From: Phoebastria nigripes
Lineage: Eukaryota; Chordata; Aves; Procellariiformes; Diomedeidae
Length of the DNA: 64,000 nucleotides
NCBI GenBank assembly: GCA_035582835.1
Contig: JAYKAV010002919.1
Coordinates: 464,790-528,789, forward strand
Direction of reading: 5' to 3'
The position numbers and the translations under genes are program-made. The notes below the pieces were generated by a model, which saw only the letters and a program-made list of their open reading frames with translations, was not told where the DNA came from and made no database searches. Positions 37,251-50,800 of the stretch are shown one piece after another; the stretch's first letter is position 1; every line of letters starts with the position of its first letter.

Positions 37251-40200
37251 AGAGCCGACTTCTGCATCCCTCACCGGTACAGATGACTGCAACCAAACCA
37301 GCGCCAACCACCCACCGCAGCCGCTCTCGTGGGTGCTGTTTGGAGAGGTGCACTTCTCAGAGGTGAATATTCCCTTGCATTAGGAAAAAAAGATGCTGTG
37401 CTGACTGACACATCTGTATTCAGGGTGGTTTCCATATGGAAAGCCGTGCAGCTTTATGAGATTTGCTTGGACATGGTGTTTCCCAGCTCGAATTCTTCAA
37501 AATAAATGCAGATCTTCCTATCTAACGCAGGAAATAACATGTTTAGCAGTTCTTCCCCGGAATGGTTTCTTTACTATAATTTAGGTGTGTTTGAGGCAAC
37601 GACAACAACAAATGGAAACGGGGAACTGGAAGTTTATTCAGTTTGCAAAGCACAGCTTTCTGTTGTATATGATGAAGTGCAAAGAAAGTCCAGAAAAAAC
37701 TTGGATGGGAGTTCAAACACCAATGCTTTAAAGATGAAAGCACGCTCTTCCATTAAATGTTTAAATAAAGTTATCTCATACTAAATCATTTAAACATTTT
37801 CACATTCTTCGCATTTCTAGAAGCGCTGTTCACTTTTATTTATTGTCATAACCCAGTGCCCTCAGCAAGCGACCACGGCTATTTGAGGCAACCTGTTTTC
37901 TAAAGGGAAAGTTCTTGCAGGACAGTAAGAATTCATGATGAGCAAGTTAGCCCAACTCTTATTCTCCAACCCACACTTATTCTCCAACCACCATCATATT
38001 TTCCTCTTTTTCTTACAAATAAATTCTTTCACACTGCACGTGGGGACAGCCAGGTTCTGCTCCAAATACCGACCAGAAATTCAAAGTCAGTCAACTGACT
38101 TCACCATGGTTGTATTTAGACAGCTGTAACTCAGTGCAGAAATTGGCCTGGGTGTTCAAATTGTCTTTTTTAGAAACGCTCGGGCCGTTCCAGTCTGCCA
38201 TCAGTGATGAAGTCAGCCTTACTCATCCGAACATGGAGTACAGCTCTGCCATCAGCGCCATGAAACAGCTCCAACAAGCTTAAAATTCGCGTGCGATTCC
38301 TTCTTTTAATGATGCAACTGCATCCAGCGGAAGGCTCCGGCCACAGATATTTTGGCCAGCCCCTGCTTCCCAGCGATAGCGTCTCACCAAGGCCATTTTA
38401 ATGCTTGCAGACAACAGCGATGGCAAAGAAACAAGTGCCCTGCTGCCACCATGATGTGAGATGCTGGGAAAGCTTTAAAGTGACTATGGAGCCATGCTCA
38501 GACCTTGCAGACCTAGGATGTCTCGTTCACTGAGGTGCCCATCTAAAGTCCTTGAGTTTGTTGAGGAGGTACAACTCTTGCAACCATGAAGCACAACGCT
38601 CAAGCCCCGCAATGCAACAAAGCTCTAACCTGCCCTCTCCCAGCCTATGCTACAAAGCTTACAGGAATGAGTAACTATAGAGAGATCCAGAATAAATGGG
38701 GATAAACTTGCCATGAGTCAATTCAGAGTAGAAACACTGGAAAGGTTTTTATCGCAAGACAACGCAGCCGTNGCAGAGGAATGGAAATCTGCATTTCTTT
38801 TAAGATAAGAGCTTGATAAACATAATGGGGTTTCCAAAGACAGAAGGTAACTGGGCTAAGTCATCCAGAGCGCTGTTACCAGCCCTTATGTTCTTACTTC
38901 CTTGTAAATCCATCNTTAAAGAAAAAAAACAACCCAGACCCAAGAGGTCATTAGTCTTCATGAATCCTGAGTCCTGCTCAACGCTCAGGGTACCCTGATG
39001 GTTTCATCCCCGCTGTACTCTACTGAACCTCTCCCCACGAGCTCGCAGGGCTGTTTAGTTAGCGCGTCCCAGTATAAAACGCCGTATTTATTTTGGCACT
39101 GTTCATTTAGAAGGCCCTAAAACCCAAATAAAGTCCGTTCCCCTTTCTGTGTATCTCCAGCTATTGACACTGCTCATGACCAATTTGCAAAACCAAACAA
39201 ACACGTGTTGTATAATGGAGCTGGAAAAACAATCAGGAAGGGGCTGGAGATCTGCTCGCAGGTTCCCGCGGGGAAGGCTGGAAGGGGCGGCAGCCCAGGA
39301 AAAGATTACAAGAAATTAAACTTTTACTCTGATAACAACAGGCGCTATTTTCTGCCCATGACATCATGCTCCCAACCGCTATTAAACAATGGAGATAGTC
39401 CAGCGCTGGTTGAAGTCGCGGAACTTTACTGTTCGTTTCAGTGGCCAGCGCGGTCCATTTCCCTCTTTTAAAAACAGGTATTTTTTTTTTCTTTCACATG
39501 CCTCACCAGTACCCAAATCCCCATCCGCTGGCTCGGCTGACACGAGGATAAATCACGGCATCCCGGGTCCATGCGAGCAAGCTCAGACCTTCGTGTCTGC
39601 ACTCCCCAGCAGCAAATGATGAGAAATAAACACTTTTGGGGCACAACTCATCTGACTTTTAGACTTCTCCCTTACAGAGAAGATGAATTGTGCCCTCCGA
39701 GTGGCTTTTTCTCCCTGTTGACTGCAGTTAAGTATCTAGAAGAACAGCTCAAACACGGACATTTGTATTAATCTAAGATTAAGTGTGAGGACTGCTACCC
39801 AGACAGCATCAAAATGGCCCCAAAAATTATCAGCTCTCTAATTACACGAAAAAGCAACATCTCACTAAGGTAATTCAAATCTTACGGGTAATGTGTCATC
39901 CTCGTGGGTTACTCTGGATGTGAAACCCAGCTGGAAACGGGACCGTGAATATAAATACATNAGTGGATCCTTCTACCTGCAGACACAAAACTGATGTGTA
40001 ACTGGTGACATTTAGCTGCACCTGCGTAACTAAAGGATGTCCTCAGAATTCAGTATTTTTCAGTATTGCTAAAAACAAAGCACACCCCCATGCCTTTGAA
40101 GAAGGTAAATGAGATATCCCGGTGGTCTTTTAGAGCTACAACCCACATGTTCCAGCTTTGCAAAAATCAAAGTGGCCGATATAAGCTTAAACGGACTATT

Positions 40201-41551
40201 TAGAGGAACCNGGGGCTGAAAAAGCACGATGCTGTGGCGTGCAGGAGATGGTAAAGTTACAACTCAGATTCATGCATCCCCTATCTCAGAATCAGTTTTT
40301 AAAAATAAGAGCTGCCACTAACTTCTCTTGCGGCTTGAAGGACCCTGTGATGGCCAAACCCAGGCCGCTGCTGAACAGAGACCCATCCCAGCCACGAAAG
40401 GGTCTCTGCATCAGCAGAAAAAGGGTTTCCTCTCGTGTGCAATGTAAAAGGCAGAGCATCGATTCTTTTTTAGCCCTCTTGCTAAGNAAGACATCTACAA
40501 AAATAAGTCCTGCTTGCACCCTCCCTTATGCACATCCTTGTTCCGCTCCTCTTCTCAGCACGGAGACGTGGTAGAGGACGGGGCGAGCGATGCACAGCCC
40601 CACGTGCCTTCCCCGGCGAGAGCCCGGCCTTGGCCAAACTCACCTGGTTTCAGGTTTCCTTACAAACCCCGCAACATAAATACGTTCCTAATTCTGCTGG
40701 TGAAGCTGAGCCAAGTTTCTGGCAAGGCTGCGTTTGGGATTGAAACAAGGGGAAAAAAACCACAGCGGTTTTGACCCCAAACCAAGATCTCCCCCCCCCC
40801 AAACTTGGCAGTTCCCACTGCCTTTTATTTTGTCTCAAAACTCAGGGCTCAAACACCCTCCTTTGGGAAGGGGTGGGATTTTCAGAGCCCTGCGAGACAC
40901 CCAGCTCCCCCCCTGACGTTGGACATCTCGATGGACGTGTGCTACAACAGCCAGCACTTCTCCAGTGCAAAGACAAGGCAATCACAGCTTTTAATGCAGC
41001 AGAAACCCCAAAAGGACGGGAGCCTGTTCCTAAGCCCTCGCTGCAAATCCCATCCGTGCCCCNAGACGAGCGCTCGCAACAGCAGCAGTCAGAGGCTGCA
41101 CACAAATATAGCTGCAGGCATCTTTCCGACTGCTGCAAAGTCAAGTTTAAAAGCAGGATGTTTGGCTGAGCTGCTCTTCCCTCAAATAAACACCCACAAC
41201 CTTACTCAAAACAGAGAGGCACCGCTCTGGGAGCACTCGAGTTGCCTTATTTCCAAAAATCCAGCCTTGATTTTTCCCCCTCGTTGCAGGAACGCCACCG
41301 GCCTGGACGGTACCTCGGGAAGGGAGAGACGGCCAGAGCACTCCAAGGGGCACGCAGGCATCCCGGCACACATGGGCAAGCGTTTTCTCATCGCCCCTTT
41401 TGCAGAGAGCTGCTAGGTTGAGCTAGCCAGAAAAATCGTGTTTCTGAAGCTCTGAAATGTTGAATTGTTGAGAATTTCTCCCTGCACCACAGTCTGCTTC
41501 ATCTCACCAGAGGAAAATAATTCAAGGCATCAGGGTGACCTGATACTTCAA

Positions 41552-41648
41552 GTCTGGGTCTGCGCCTGCGTCTAACGCTTGGCGCTGCCTTTGTAGCACC
41601 GATTCAAGTCAGTNTGGAGACCACAGAAGTCTCCAGTCGTGCACGACT
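41552..41648. promoter_or_regulatory. Cluster of SMAD-type motifs and palindromes in intron 3
   Basis: GTCT occurs at 41552-41555, 41558-41561 and 41570-41573, with TGCGCC between the last two. There follows an inverted AGAC/GTCT pair inside a hairpin TGGAGAC-7nt-GTCTCCA (41615-41635), and then a perfect 14-bp palindrome AGTCGTGCACGACT (41635-41648). GTCT/AGAC is the core SMAD-binding element, and SMAD6 is a known BMP/TGF-beta feedback target. Binding is inferred. Confidence 0.35.
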
Positions 41649-42414
41649 CCGCACCACTCGCAGCAGCGGCACCGGAGCATCACGCCGAGGGGATGCAGTC
41701 CCATCCCTGCACCATCAGCTAAGACGGGATAAAGATACAGCACTTTGCAAAACCGTTTCTGCTGCCTGCATGTTACACGCCTACACAATATTTCAGCTTA
41801 TACACGACACAAGCATTAAATGCAACTTTAAAGGAGAAATAAGTAATAAAAGCTCCAAGATAAGCCCATGCTGTTTTCTTCAGGTGAATGCACTCACCCA
41901 GGCACTGGAGAAAGGCTCTTTCCCTCTGTTAGGGCAAGAAACCACCACCACTCCCATTTGCGGCTCCCTTTGCCTTGCGCGGCCGGCAGAGACCCCCGCC
42001 TAGGTGAGGAGCCCCAGCCAAGACGTTGATCCTGATGTATGTTTTAGCTACAACCCCCAGTTTTCCAGTTTGTGCTGCCTGCACCAGCTGGGCACTGAAG
42101 GATGAGCGTGAGCAGGCATTTTGGTACTTAATGAAGCAGACAGGTATGAGTTGTTAATGCTTTAACCAATTTCACTTGCAGTTAAATCCTCAACTTGCTT
42201 GCCTGCCTTGGAAGCATCCTCTGAATGCCTAAGACCTTCCTGGGTGTTTGAACAGGGTGGAAAACATGGCTCGAAATCCCAGCGGAGGCTTCCCGTGCTC
42301 AACACGCCACAGGCACTCAAGCCCAGGGATCTGCACTGAGCCAGCCTGACCCGCAGAAGAGCTTGAGAAACAAATAAGCGCCATGTCTTAACAAACCTCT
42401 AATCAAAGCAAGCT

Positions 42415-42735
42415 TGTGCTGCGATGGCCGGAGGCGGTCGAGCCACGGCAGCGAGCCGGAAAGCCGCACGGCACATCCCGCATCCCTGGTCCTCCCTCCG
42501 CACCGCCCACACGGGCACCCAGGCGATGCTCCGACGTGGGACGGCTCAGAAGCCAGCCCAAAACCCCAGGCGTTAAAAACACCATGTGTTTCAAAGAGGA
42601 CAGAGCCAGGAGAAAAAGCATTTTGGAGGCTGAGGGCGAGCCAGGCGGCAGCGAGAAGCAGGGGCTGAGCACGCCCCGGCACCGCGCGGTGCCAGCTTCG
42701 CCCTCGCCCGGCCCCTCCGCGCAGCTTGCTCCTGC
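42415..42735. promoter_or_regulatory. CpG-rich patch in intron 3
   Basis: About 320 bp rich in CpG (for example GGAGGCGGTCGAGCCACGG and GCACCGCGCGGTGCCAGC, the latter containing the palindrome GCACCGCGCGGTGC). It is a candidate intragenic CpG island. Open frames across it have no recognisable domain. Confidence 0.4.
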
Positions 42736-44849
42736 CTCCGAGGGGAAATTGGCTTTGCGAGCCAGCTGTTTCTCATTGTGTGCCTCTCGCAGCCTGCATG
42801 GGGGGAAGAGAGCCTGCAGGGAAGGGGAGAGGAAGAAGGAGGGGCGAGAGTATCGGGATTAAAATAATATTGTGTAGAAATCTCAATGACAGGGAGAAAA
42901 GGGGGGGAAGAGGAGAGAAACAAAAGTTTTCTGTAAGGCAGCGATGGAGCAGCGGCAATTCGAGCCGTGGCTGATCTGGGATTATCTTCCGGCTCTCAGA
43001 AATGTTCTGGTGTTGGTTAGTTTGTCCTCATTTAAACCCCGATTGATCGTACCGCATACATCCAGCCCGGGCATCCCGTCCATCGGCGAGATAAGGCAGC
43101 GCAAAAACATCACCGGGAACGAACCCTCTGCATTTAACGTGGACAACGCACTCTCCGCTCACATAAACCTTCAACGGTTTTGTGTTGGGCCCTTCCATTA
43201 GCACCTTTTTTTTTTTTTTTTTTGCTGCTGCTTATGTAATTTGAAATGAACAATTAAAATTTGCAGCACGCTGGGATGCGCATGCATACGTCGGGCTGGA
43301 CGGGAAAGGGCTTCCTGCCCCACCGTGAACAAAACCTGTCTGGTGACAGATCTGATCCAAACATGCAAAACGCCACAATGTTAGACAGGTTCTCACATTT
43401 TTGCTTTCGAGATTGAATTACTTTTGGAAAAACAGATTTCAAGCCAAGAATTGGGAAACTTTGCAATATTATTTTTACTGTTTACCTTTTTTTAAAGAAT
43501 AGCTACGGTCCGACTGCATCTCTTGCGGTTGGCTTCTGACTGCAAAGATCTCAGTTGAATTTTCTGCACCAACTATCCCTAAATCTCCAAATGCCACGCA
43601 GGTCACCCGCGGGCTCCTTTCGTCTGCAGCCAAAGCAAGCAGGAAAGAGGCGGGGAGGGAACCACATTTAGGACTGTATCAATCGCAGAGACCAAACCCA
43701 AGGCGACTGCAACCATGCAAAGCCCTGGGAGGAGGCTACGGCAAACGCCGCAGCAAAGCAAGTTACCGGTGACCCCTTCAAACCACCCGGTGCTGAAATG
43801 CCCATCTCCCCAGCCCCAAACACCTCACAGACCAACCTGCCCCATTTAGGATAGTTTTGCATGCAAGCCTCATCTAGGATAATTAAAAAGCCAGCTATAC
43901 CCCCTGCTGCATCTACATATATATACATATACATATTTGGTTGCCTCCATGCAGCCAGTGCATGGGAAGGCTTAAGTGCATCCTGATGTGTGCGTTATGG
44001 GACAGGGGGGGACAGATTGTACACCAGCACACGCGAGTCCCTGACGGAGCTCCGGCACTAGTTTCCTGTCAGGAATGAGCCCTGGGCATCCAGTTCCCTT
44101 GATGGCTTCGAAAAGCTATGCTCAGCTTTTCCTTCCTGCAGGTTTTAACGAAGTCATTAGCTGAGGCTTCCCCGCGAAGAAGTGGAGCTTCACGGACAGC
44201 GGAGCTCAGCATATAAAATACCAAGTGCAAGCAGCCTTTGAAGCGAAGCCCTTCAAAGACAGACACATACCAAATCCACTGAGGTCTTTTGCACAAACAA
44301 ATTCAGCATGGCAAGAGCAAAACTAATTTGCAAAGATCTTTAATGTTAAAAGTCTCAAATGACCGACCCTTTCAAGCACAGCTGAATTCAATCTGGCTCT
44401 AAAGGTCCATATTGATGATTCAACGTGAAAAAGACCATGGATGTTTCAAAATATGTGGCCATAATTACCTGGAAATAAAAAACGACTCCAATTTTCTTGT
44501 TTCAGCAGCGAAGAAGCTGCCCAGAGCGCTCCTATTCTAAAACCAGTGATGTGCAAGTGACATTTTTTTTTTTTAAACATACTTTTGCTGACGTTTCCCT
44601 TTCATTAAAATAGCTCAACAATGGGGGGAAGAGCAACTCACCACGCACATAGGATCTTTACCTTACTTTGTACTCGCAAAGGAATTTCCTTGCTCTCCTC
44701 TGGGGTGGAAGTTTCCACAGTCACACGCGAGTGGCTTTAGCAGAGCGTCCCTTGGCATCCCAGAAACTGGTTCGCTCCCTTTTTCCCGGAGACAGCCGTA
44801 AATCTTTCAAGGCCGGGTATAAATCAGCTTGGCTAAGAGAAGACAGATG

Positions 44850-45010
44850 CGAGGCGCTGCCAACGGGGTGCAAACGGCCGCCCCCCTCCGCGCTCACCCC
44901 GACGGGACGGGGCGGCCGTCGTACGACACGGCCGCCTGCAGACCAACAGCCGTCCCCAGCGCCTGGCACGGCTTCAGATGGACGCCTGCGCGCCTGCCAG
45001 GGATGGACAG
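44850..45010. promoter_or_regulatory. CpG-rich patch in intron 3
   Basis: About 160 bp with very dense CpG (GACGGGACGGGGCGGCCGTC, then GTACGACACGGCCGCC). It is too short to be a typical promoter island, but stands out from the flanks. Confidence 0.35.
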
Positions 45011-47751
45011 AGGCTTTGCCGACTGGCGGCACGGACACCAGCTTCCAGCACAGACCGTCCCTCCGTGCAAGCGTTGAAATAAAGCCCAGTGCAAATGGAA
45101 AAGTCAGATGGATTCCCACGCTGGGAACCTCCTGCGGTATTTAAAGATGGGCCAAATCAGAAAAGGGCTTGTTCTGGGGTCTGGTCCTCCAAACGAGCCG
45201 TCATCTGGCTCACTGGGAAACAACTTTGGGTTTCGGTGGGGCTGGGATGTCCCCACCAGAAACATGGGCTCGGGAAGCAAAGCACACGGTGTATCACCAG
45301 CTCATTGAGGGACATGAAACAGCCCGAGAGCCTCCTCTTGCCCACCCCTCGTCCCAGGATCACCCTGTCCCGTGAGGACAAGAGCTCACACCACAGGAAC
45401 ACTGACGGCTTTGGCTGAACCAGGAGGAGGGGAATCGAGTGATGGAGTAAGAGCCAGACTGGTCCCATCCTGTGATGGGGACCCAGAATTGGAGCAGCCC
45501 TGTGGCTTGGTCCCTTCGGGGGCTGACCGAACCGCTGGCCTGTAGCAAATGCCGCCCCCGCGCTGGCAGATACCGATGCATGACGCCGTCCCACCGCAGA
45601 TGGGCTCATTCATACCACGTTAATCCATTGCCATTGATGGTTATAGACTGCAGCAGGTCAACGAGTTACTTATAGCTATTAATTTGGACTGACCAACCTA
45701 TGCACTTCCTTGCACNCAGTGTTTCCCTAGACTCCCCGCAGGAAAACTGAACAAAAAGGGCAGAAAACATGACACGAGCAGACGTGTCTGGGGCATCAAT
45801 GTCAAAGCCCCGGGTAAGGCTTTTGCCAAGCGCTGTTGAGCTACTCAACACGTGGCACCTAACAGCATCCAATGCTCGCTTGCAACACCCCTGCATCGGC
45901 ANGGCCACCCTGACCCAGCTCTTCCCCTCGCAATGGATCCGGTGAGCAGAGTGAACGTGCCGTGGATGCAACACTCATCCAGTGTCCTCACCTGCACCGC
46001 AGAAACCCAGCAGAAACCCTCCTGAGATGGAAGAGAAAGCCCCCAACCAGGTTTTGCAAACTCTGGCACTCGCTAGAGCTGTCACCCTTGCCCAACTCAG
46101 GCCCCAACCATAAAACAAGCTCCACAATAGTGTTATTTATTTTTTTTAAGTCACAAATTATTTCCAGCAGCAGGAGAGTGGAAGGATGCAGCGTGCTGGA
46201 CCCTGCTTGCCGGCACCCAGCCAGTCTCATAAATGGTTGGCAGCCAGCAGAGCAGCAAACCCNTTTCTATTGAAATGAGCTTGTTACTACTAATTTTTAC
46301 TGGCTTCCCGGTTGATTCATAAAGTTTTGTTGGGTTTTTTTGTTCGGTTGGGTTTTTTGCAGATTCCTGAGACGCTTGGGGAAAAACAAGCCCTGGCCTC
46401 CCCACGAAGGGCTGCTCCTGCACCCTGGCAGAGGCGTCTACGTCCCCCTCAAAACTACGGCATCTTGTTTTAAGGGCTTCATAAAATCTTATTAGAAAGA
46501 GTTCTCTAGTTTTGAATAGGCCAAAATCAAAACCTCATGGATTCAGTTTTACCATTATCAGCCCCGTGGCAGAAACAGCTCGAGACTCCAATGGCAGCTG
46601 CAGACACGCATTTTATAAAGACAGTTTGGGTCCGAGACATTAAACTCCCCATTTTCACATCTGCTCCCTCTCTCCACAGCTGGATGCACCAAGTTGTTGC
46701 ACTAGACAAAACCAACCAGATCTAATCTTGGAGCCTGAGCTTTTTGTAAGTCCCACCAACTATTAGCTGCGAGACTCGGCACACCATTGTCACTGATCTC
46801 AACGCCTGCATGGACAAGAGCTCCTCTTTTCGGATGGGCAAGGAGGACAGCCGAAGTGAAACACCCTGCAAACACCAGAAGGGCCACAACAGTTCTAATC
46901 CATCAAAAACCCCAACACAGAGACTGTACAACCCAACACACACGCACTTAGCACCGAGACGGGCCCCTGGACAGGAGCTGAGAGCACCATCAGCCAAGTC
47001 AAGCCCAGGAGGAAGATGCTACAGGAACAAGCCCAGGCAGTGTCGCCTCCCCCAGCATCATTTATATCTGTGTGATATTTCAAAGTGTCTTTAACACTTT
47101 AGTACGGCACTTCCCATATGCTTTGCTTATTGCTTAGACTTAGTGTAAAGACCTTTCCCTACACATTTGTTTCCCTTTTCCAAGCGTTGAACCCTAAGGA
47201 AACCTGCAGCACTGACCGCAAGGCAAGGGGCTACTCAGTGTAATTCCACAGTTCCCTTTTTGCAAAAAGTCGGGTTATGCCATGGCTTCTCTGGATCTTA
47301 AGAAGAAGAATGGGGAAAAAAAAATACATATAGCTCATTTTCACATACAGCTCACTTCAGGGCTGAAAGAGCAACAGAAGAGTTCAGGGCACGATGACTG
47401 TGTGTGCTACAGAGCTCGGGGGAAGATGCAACGGTGCTTGCAAAGGCAGCGCTGGGGACCAGCAACACCAACGTCATTTATTCAGAAGTGAGGGAAAGCA
47501 GAGCCAGGGGAGTTCCCAGCCACCACTGTCCGTGTTTGCCTTCCCCGCCACCAGTGCGGGATGGGGCAGGCAGGGATGCTCCNACATCCCACAGCCTTTC
47601 CGCGGAGGGAGACAAATCAACCGTCTCATTCTTCCAAGTGGACAAACTTGCATTTTGCCAGCACGGGATCTCACAAACGGACCGTTGTCTGAGCACAGTG
47701 CCAGGCGCTCGCCCCCAGAATAGGCCATGCTTTATAACAGCCAGAAGGGGG

Positions 47752-47808
47752 NNNNNNNNNNNNNNNNNNNNNNNNNNNNNNNNNNNNNNNNNNNNNNNNN
47801 NNNNNNNN
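47752..47808. other. Assembly gap (57 N) followed by poly-A
   Basis: There are fifty-seven N between AGAAGGGGG and a 19-nt A run (47809-47827), inside SMAD6 intron 3. The missing sequence may be a longer homopolymer or repeat. Confidence 0.97.
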
Positions 47809-50800
47809 AAAAAAAAAAAAAAAAAAAGGAAATAAAGGAAAGAAAAGCAATGTGCTCTGAACAGCACATCCATCCCTCCGGGACCCTCCGGAGACAGGTG
47901 GAATAAATCTAAAGACAACACAGCGTTGTCATCACCCACCAAACAGACGTCCAAGTGCTACACCTCCGTGCAGGTATCTATGGGTTTTTTTTGCAAACCC
48001 TTCAGCCAATGCTTTTTTTCTTTATTAAATAGACAACAGTGGTTTGCATCACTATGTGTGAAAGCATAAAGCAGCTGGCATTTTTTTAAAAGTCTTTAAC
48101 ATTCTTTGGCTCCTCAAATGGAAAAATCTTAGCAAATGAGACCTTAATAAATGGAAAGAGCTGAAAAATAGCCTTTCTGCTGGCGCGTTTCACTCCTGCT
48201 AATGGAATACGTAGATAAAACCGACACAGTTGTGTCTCAAACCCTTCCGCAGTGCTGCTGCAAGAAATCCTGCCCAGGTATCCCCGGCATGGTCCTCCTT
48301 GCATTGAGAGATGCCCCCGCAGTGGGATGAAGCCTCCAACTCCTCCTCTGACCTCTAAAACACAGCCAACATGAGGAAAGAGCCACTAAAGAGCACCGAG
48401 GAGGAGGAACATCTCCAAAACCATAAAATCCAAATGCAGGCGGCGGAAGGGGAGGGCAGCAACCAGCACAGCTCTTCAAAGCCCAGGCGGGGAGACGGCC
48501 AAGCTGCAGTGGGTCCAGCTGAGCATCGGTGTCCAGCTGGGAGAGCAAATGTGACACGAGGGCACTTGCATGAATTGTCATTTGGGGAGGGAAGGAGGGC
48601 TTTGGTCCAGGGTTTGTCCTGGGAACTGCGCTTGGAGCAGGACGGGGAGGGCTGGGGGATGCTGCAGGGCAGGACCACGTGGGCTCCACTGCAAGGGGCC
48701 CTTGTACCATCAGGAAAGGCCTCCCAGGAACAGAAAACTGCTGCGAAGAAAAATACAAATTCTCTACTGACCCTTCTCTCTTGCACTGTTGGGAATTTGA
48801 CTTTTTGGCAGGTTTTGCACATGGGCTTTTATAACCTGAAATGCAAAATGTCGAGTGTGCAGAGAAGCATCGCAGCCCCTCTGTTCTCAGCCAAAGTTTG
48901 CATCCCCGTGGAGAGGTAGGAACAGGTTTTATTGTGTGAGGGAATTCAGGTCTGGTCATCAGAGCTAATTCTTAGGCAATTAAAAAAAAAAAAAAAGAAG
49001 TATGTATGTTTACTACCAGCTAAACAAGGAGTCCAGATCATGGCCGGACCTCTGCACGGCAGTATCGCAGTATTTTAGGGTGGCTGGCTGGGCTGGCCTG
49101 GCTGTGATGGGGTGCTGCTGCTCTGCGGGGGCACCTGAGCACAGCCGGCTGCATCCCGACGCGGGGGCACGATGCACTAGAGCACCACACCGTCACCACT
49201 GCGAGACAGCCTTAGACGGCAGCAGCACAAGGCATGGGCATGACGCTGGATGGATGCAGCTCAGCACCCGGCCACAGCTCAGCATCCCTGTGCTGCCACC
49301 CAAAACGAGACATGACCCTGAACCCCAATACGAGCTCAATCCCAGTGCCCTGCGCGTGGGCAACGGGGGTGTTGAAACAATCATGCAGCACCGCTGGGGA
49401 AGCAAACCGCCGTCACCGGCACGAGCTGCTTGCCTTGAAACGGCTGAAAAAAGGCTGATTAAGAAGATGCTCGGGTGGGAACAGGGTTTTGGTTTTAATT
49501 GCATTTATATCCTCTGATGCTGCTGGTATTTTCCCATAACCAAAGCCAGGGATGACGAACCAAAGGGATGCTCAGCTTCTCACCAAAGGAAAAGCACCTC
49601 TGGGAAGGGGACAGCAGGGCAAGAACATGCTCCAGCACTTCAATGCTGGAGACCGTTTAATCCCTGCTCCAGCCCCAGGAGCTGCAAAGGCCATTAGAAG
49701 TCAGCATTTAGCAATTCTGGAAGAGGTCAGCCAAGACAGGCATTTCCATGTGAAATGTTTTTGTTCTTACAGAAAAAAAAAAAAACCACCAAACAAACAG
49801 GAATGCAACAGTTCTCAGCAACCGAAGCCCGGACCCCAGCACTGGGGGTGCGTTGCACAACTTCTCATCCACCTCCCCTCTCCGACCGCTCAGCCCCCAT
49901 AGCAATGCTTTTTTCCAGGCTAACCACCCAGTTTCAGGGGGAATCAACCAAGGGAAAGGCGTAAAACAGGAGGGAGAGCGAGTACAGCCTGCTGCTGGGA
50001 CAAGCACCATCCAAATCTGATGCCCCNTGAGCAAGGTGGAACCTCGACGAGCCGACGTCCCTCCTCATCCTCGATCCCCGCTGCACTGGCTTTGCTTTGC
50101 ACNGCTGAATTACTCGATTCCTGTGTAGGACAGGGAGGCAGCACGCTCCTCTCCTCCCTCCCGGAGCCTACGGCACGGCAGGACACACGGCAGCGCTCGG
50201 CAGAGCTGGGAATCACAGCAGCAGCGTGCCTAATCCCCTCCGATCCCAAGCACTTTGGAAGGACAAAGAGCCGAGTCTCCTTTGCCAGTAAATTGAACCT
50301 GCGGTTCCAGGGGCTCGAGGCACTTCAAAGCCTGCAGCAGCCCGGCCAGCAGCAGTAAAGGGATGTACTTTTCGGCTGTCGAGCAGCAAAGTAAAATCCA
50401 CACAAATAAGCAGTGTTCCAGAAAACCAGGTTTAACCATCAGCAGCTCCGAAGGACGGGTGATGTTTTTCCTGAAGGGGTTGGTTTTTTTTTTCCTTCCC
50501 CCTCCTTTCCAGTTTGTCTTTGGGTATTTTTTTTAATTTCTTACTAAAACACGTCTCAAGCTCCCACACCACACAGCCCTTTCGGGTCTGAGCATCCTCC
50601 AGAGGTAAAATGCTGAGTTAGGTATTGGAGTCCAGGAAAGGAGGTGCCTTTGATGAATAGCAAATCTACAGACTTCAATCGTTTCGGTGAGCGCCACAGA
50701 TTTAATAAGTTATTTCCGTGGAAAACCTTAGTAACTCAGTTATGAATCAAGCCTATAAACACCTCTCACTCATCAAAGTGCCACAAAAAAAAAAATCTAT

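Noticed and set aside
48237..48959. 240-codon minus-strand frame overlapping a 182-codon plus-strand frame
   Set aside because: Neither translation shows a family signature; the two overlap extensively on opposite strands.
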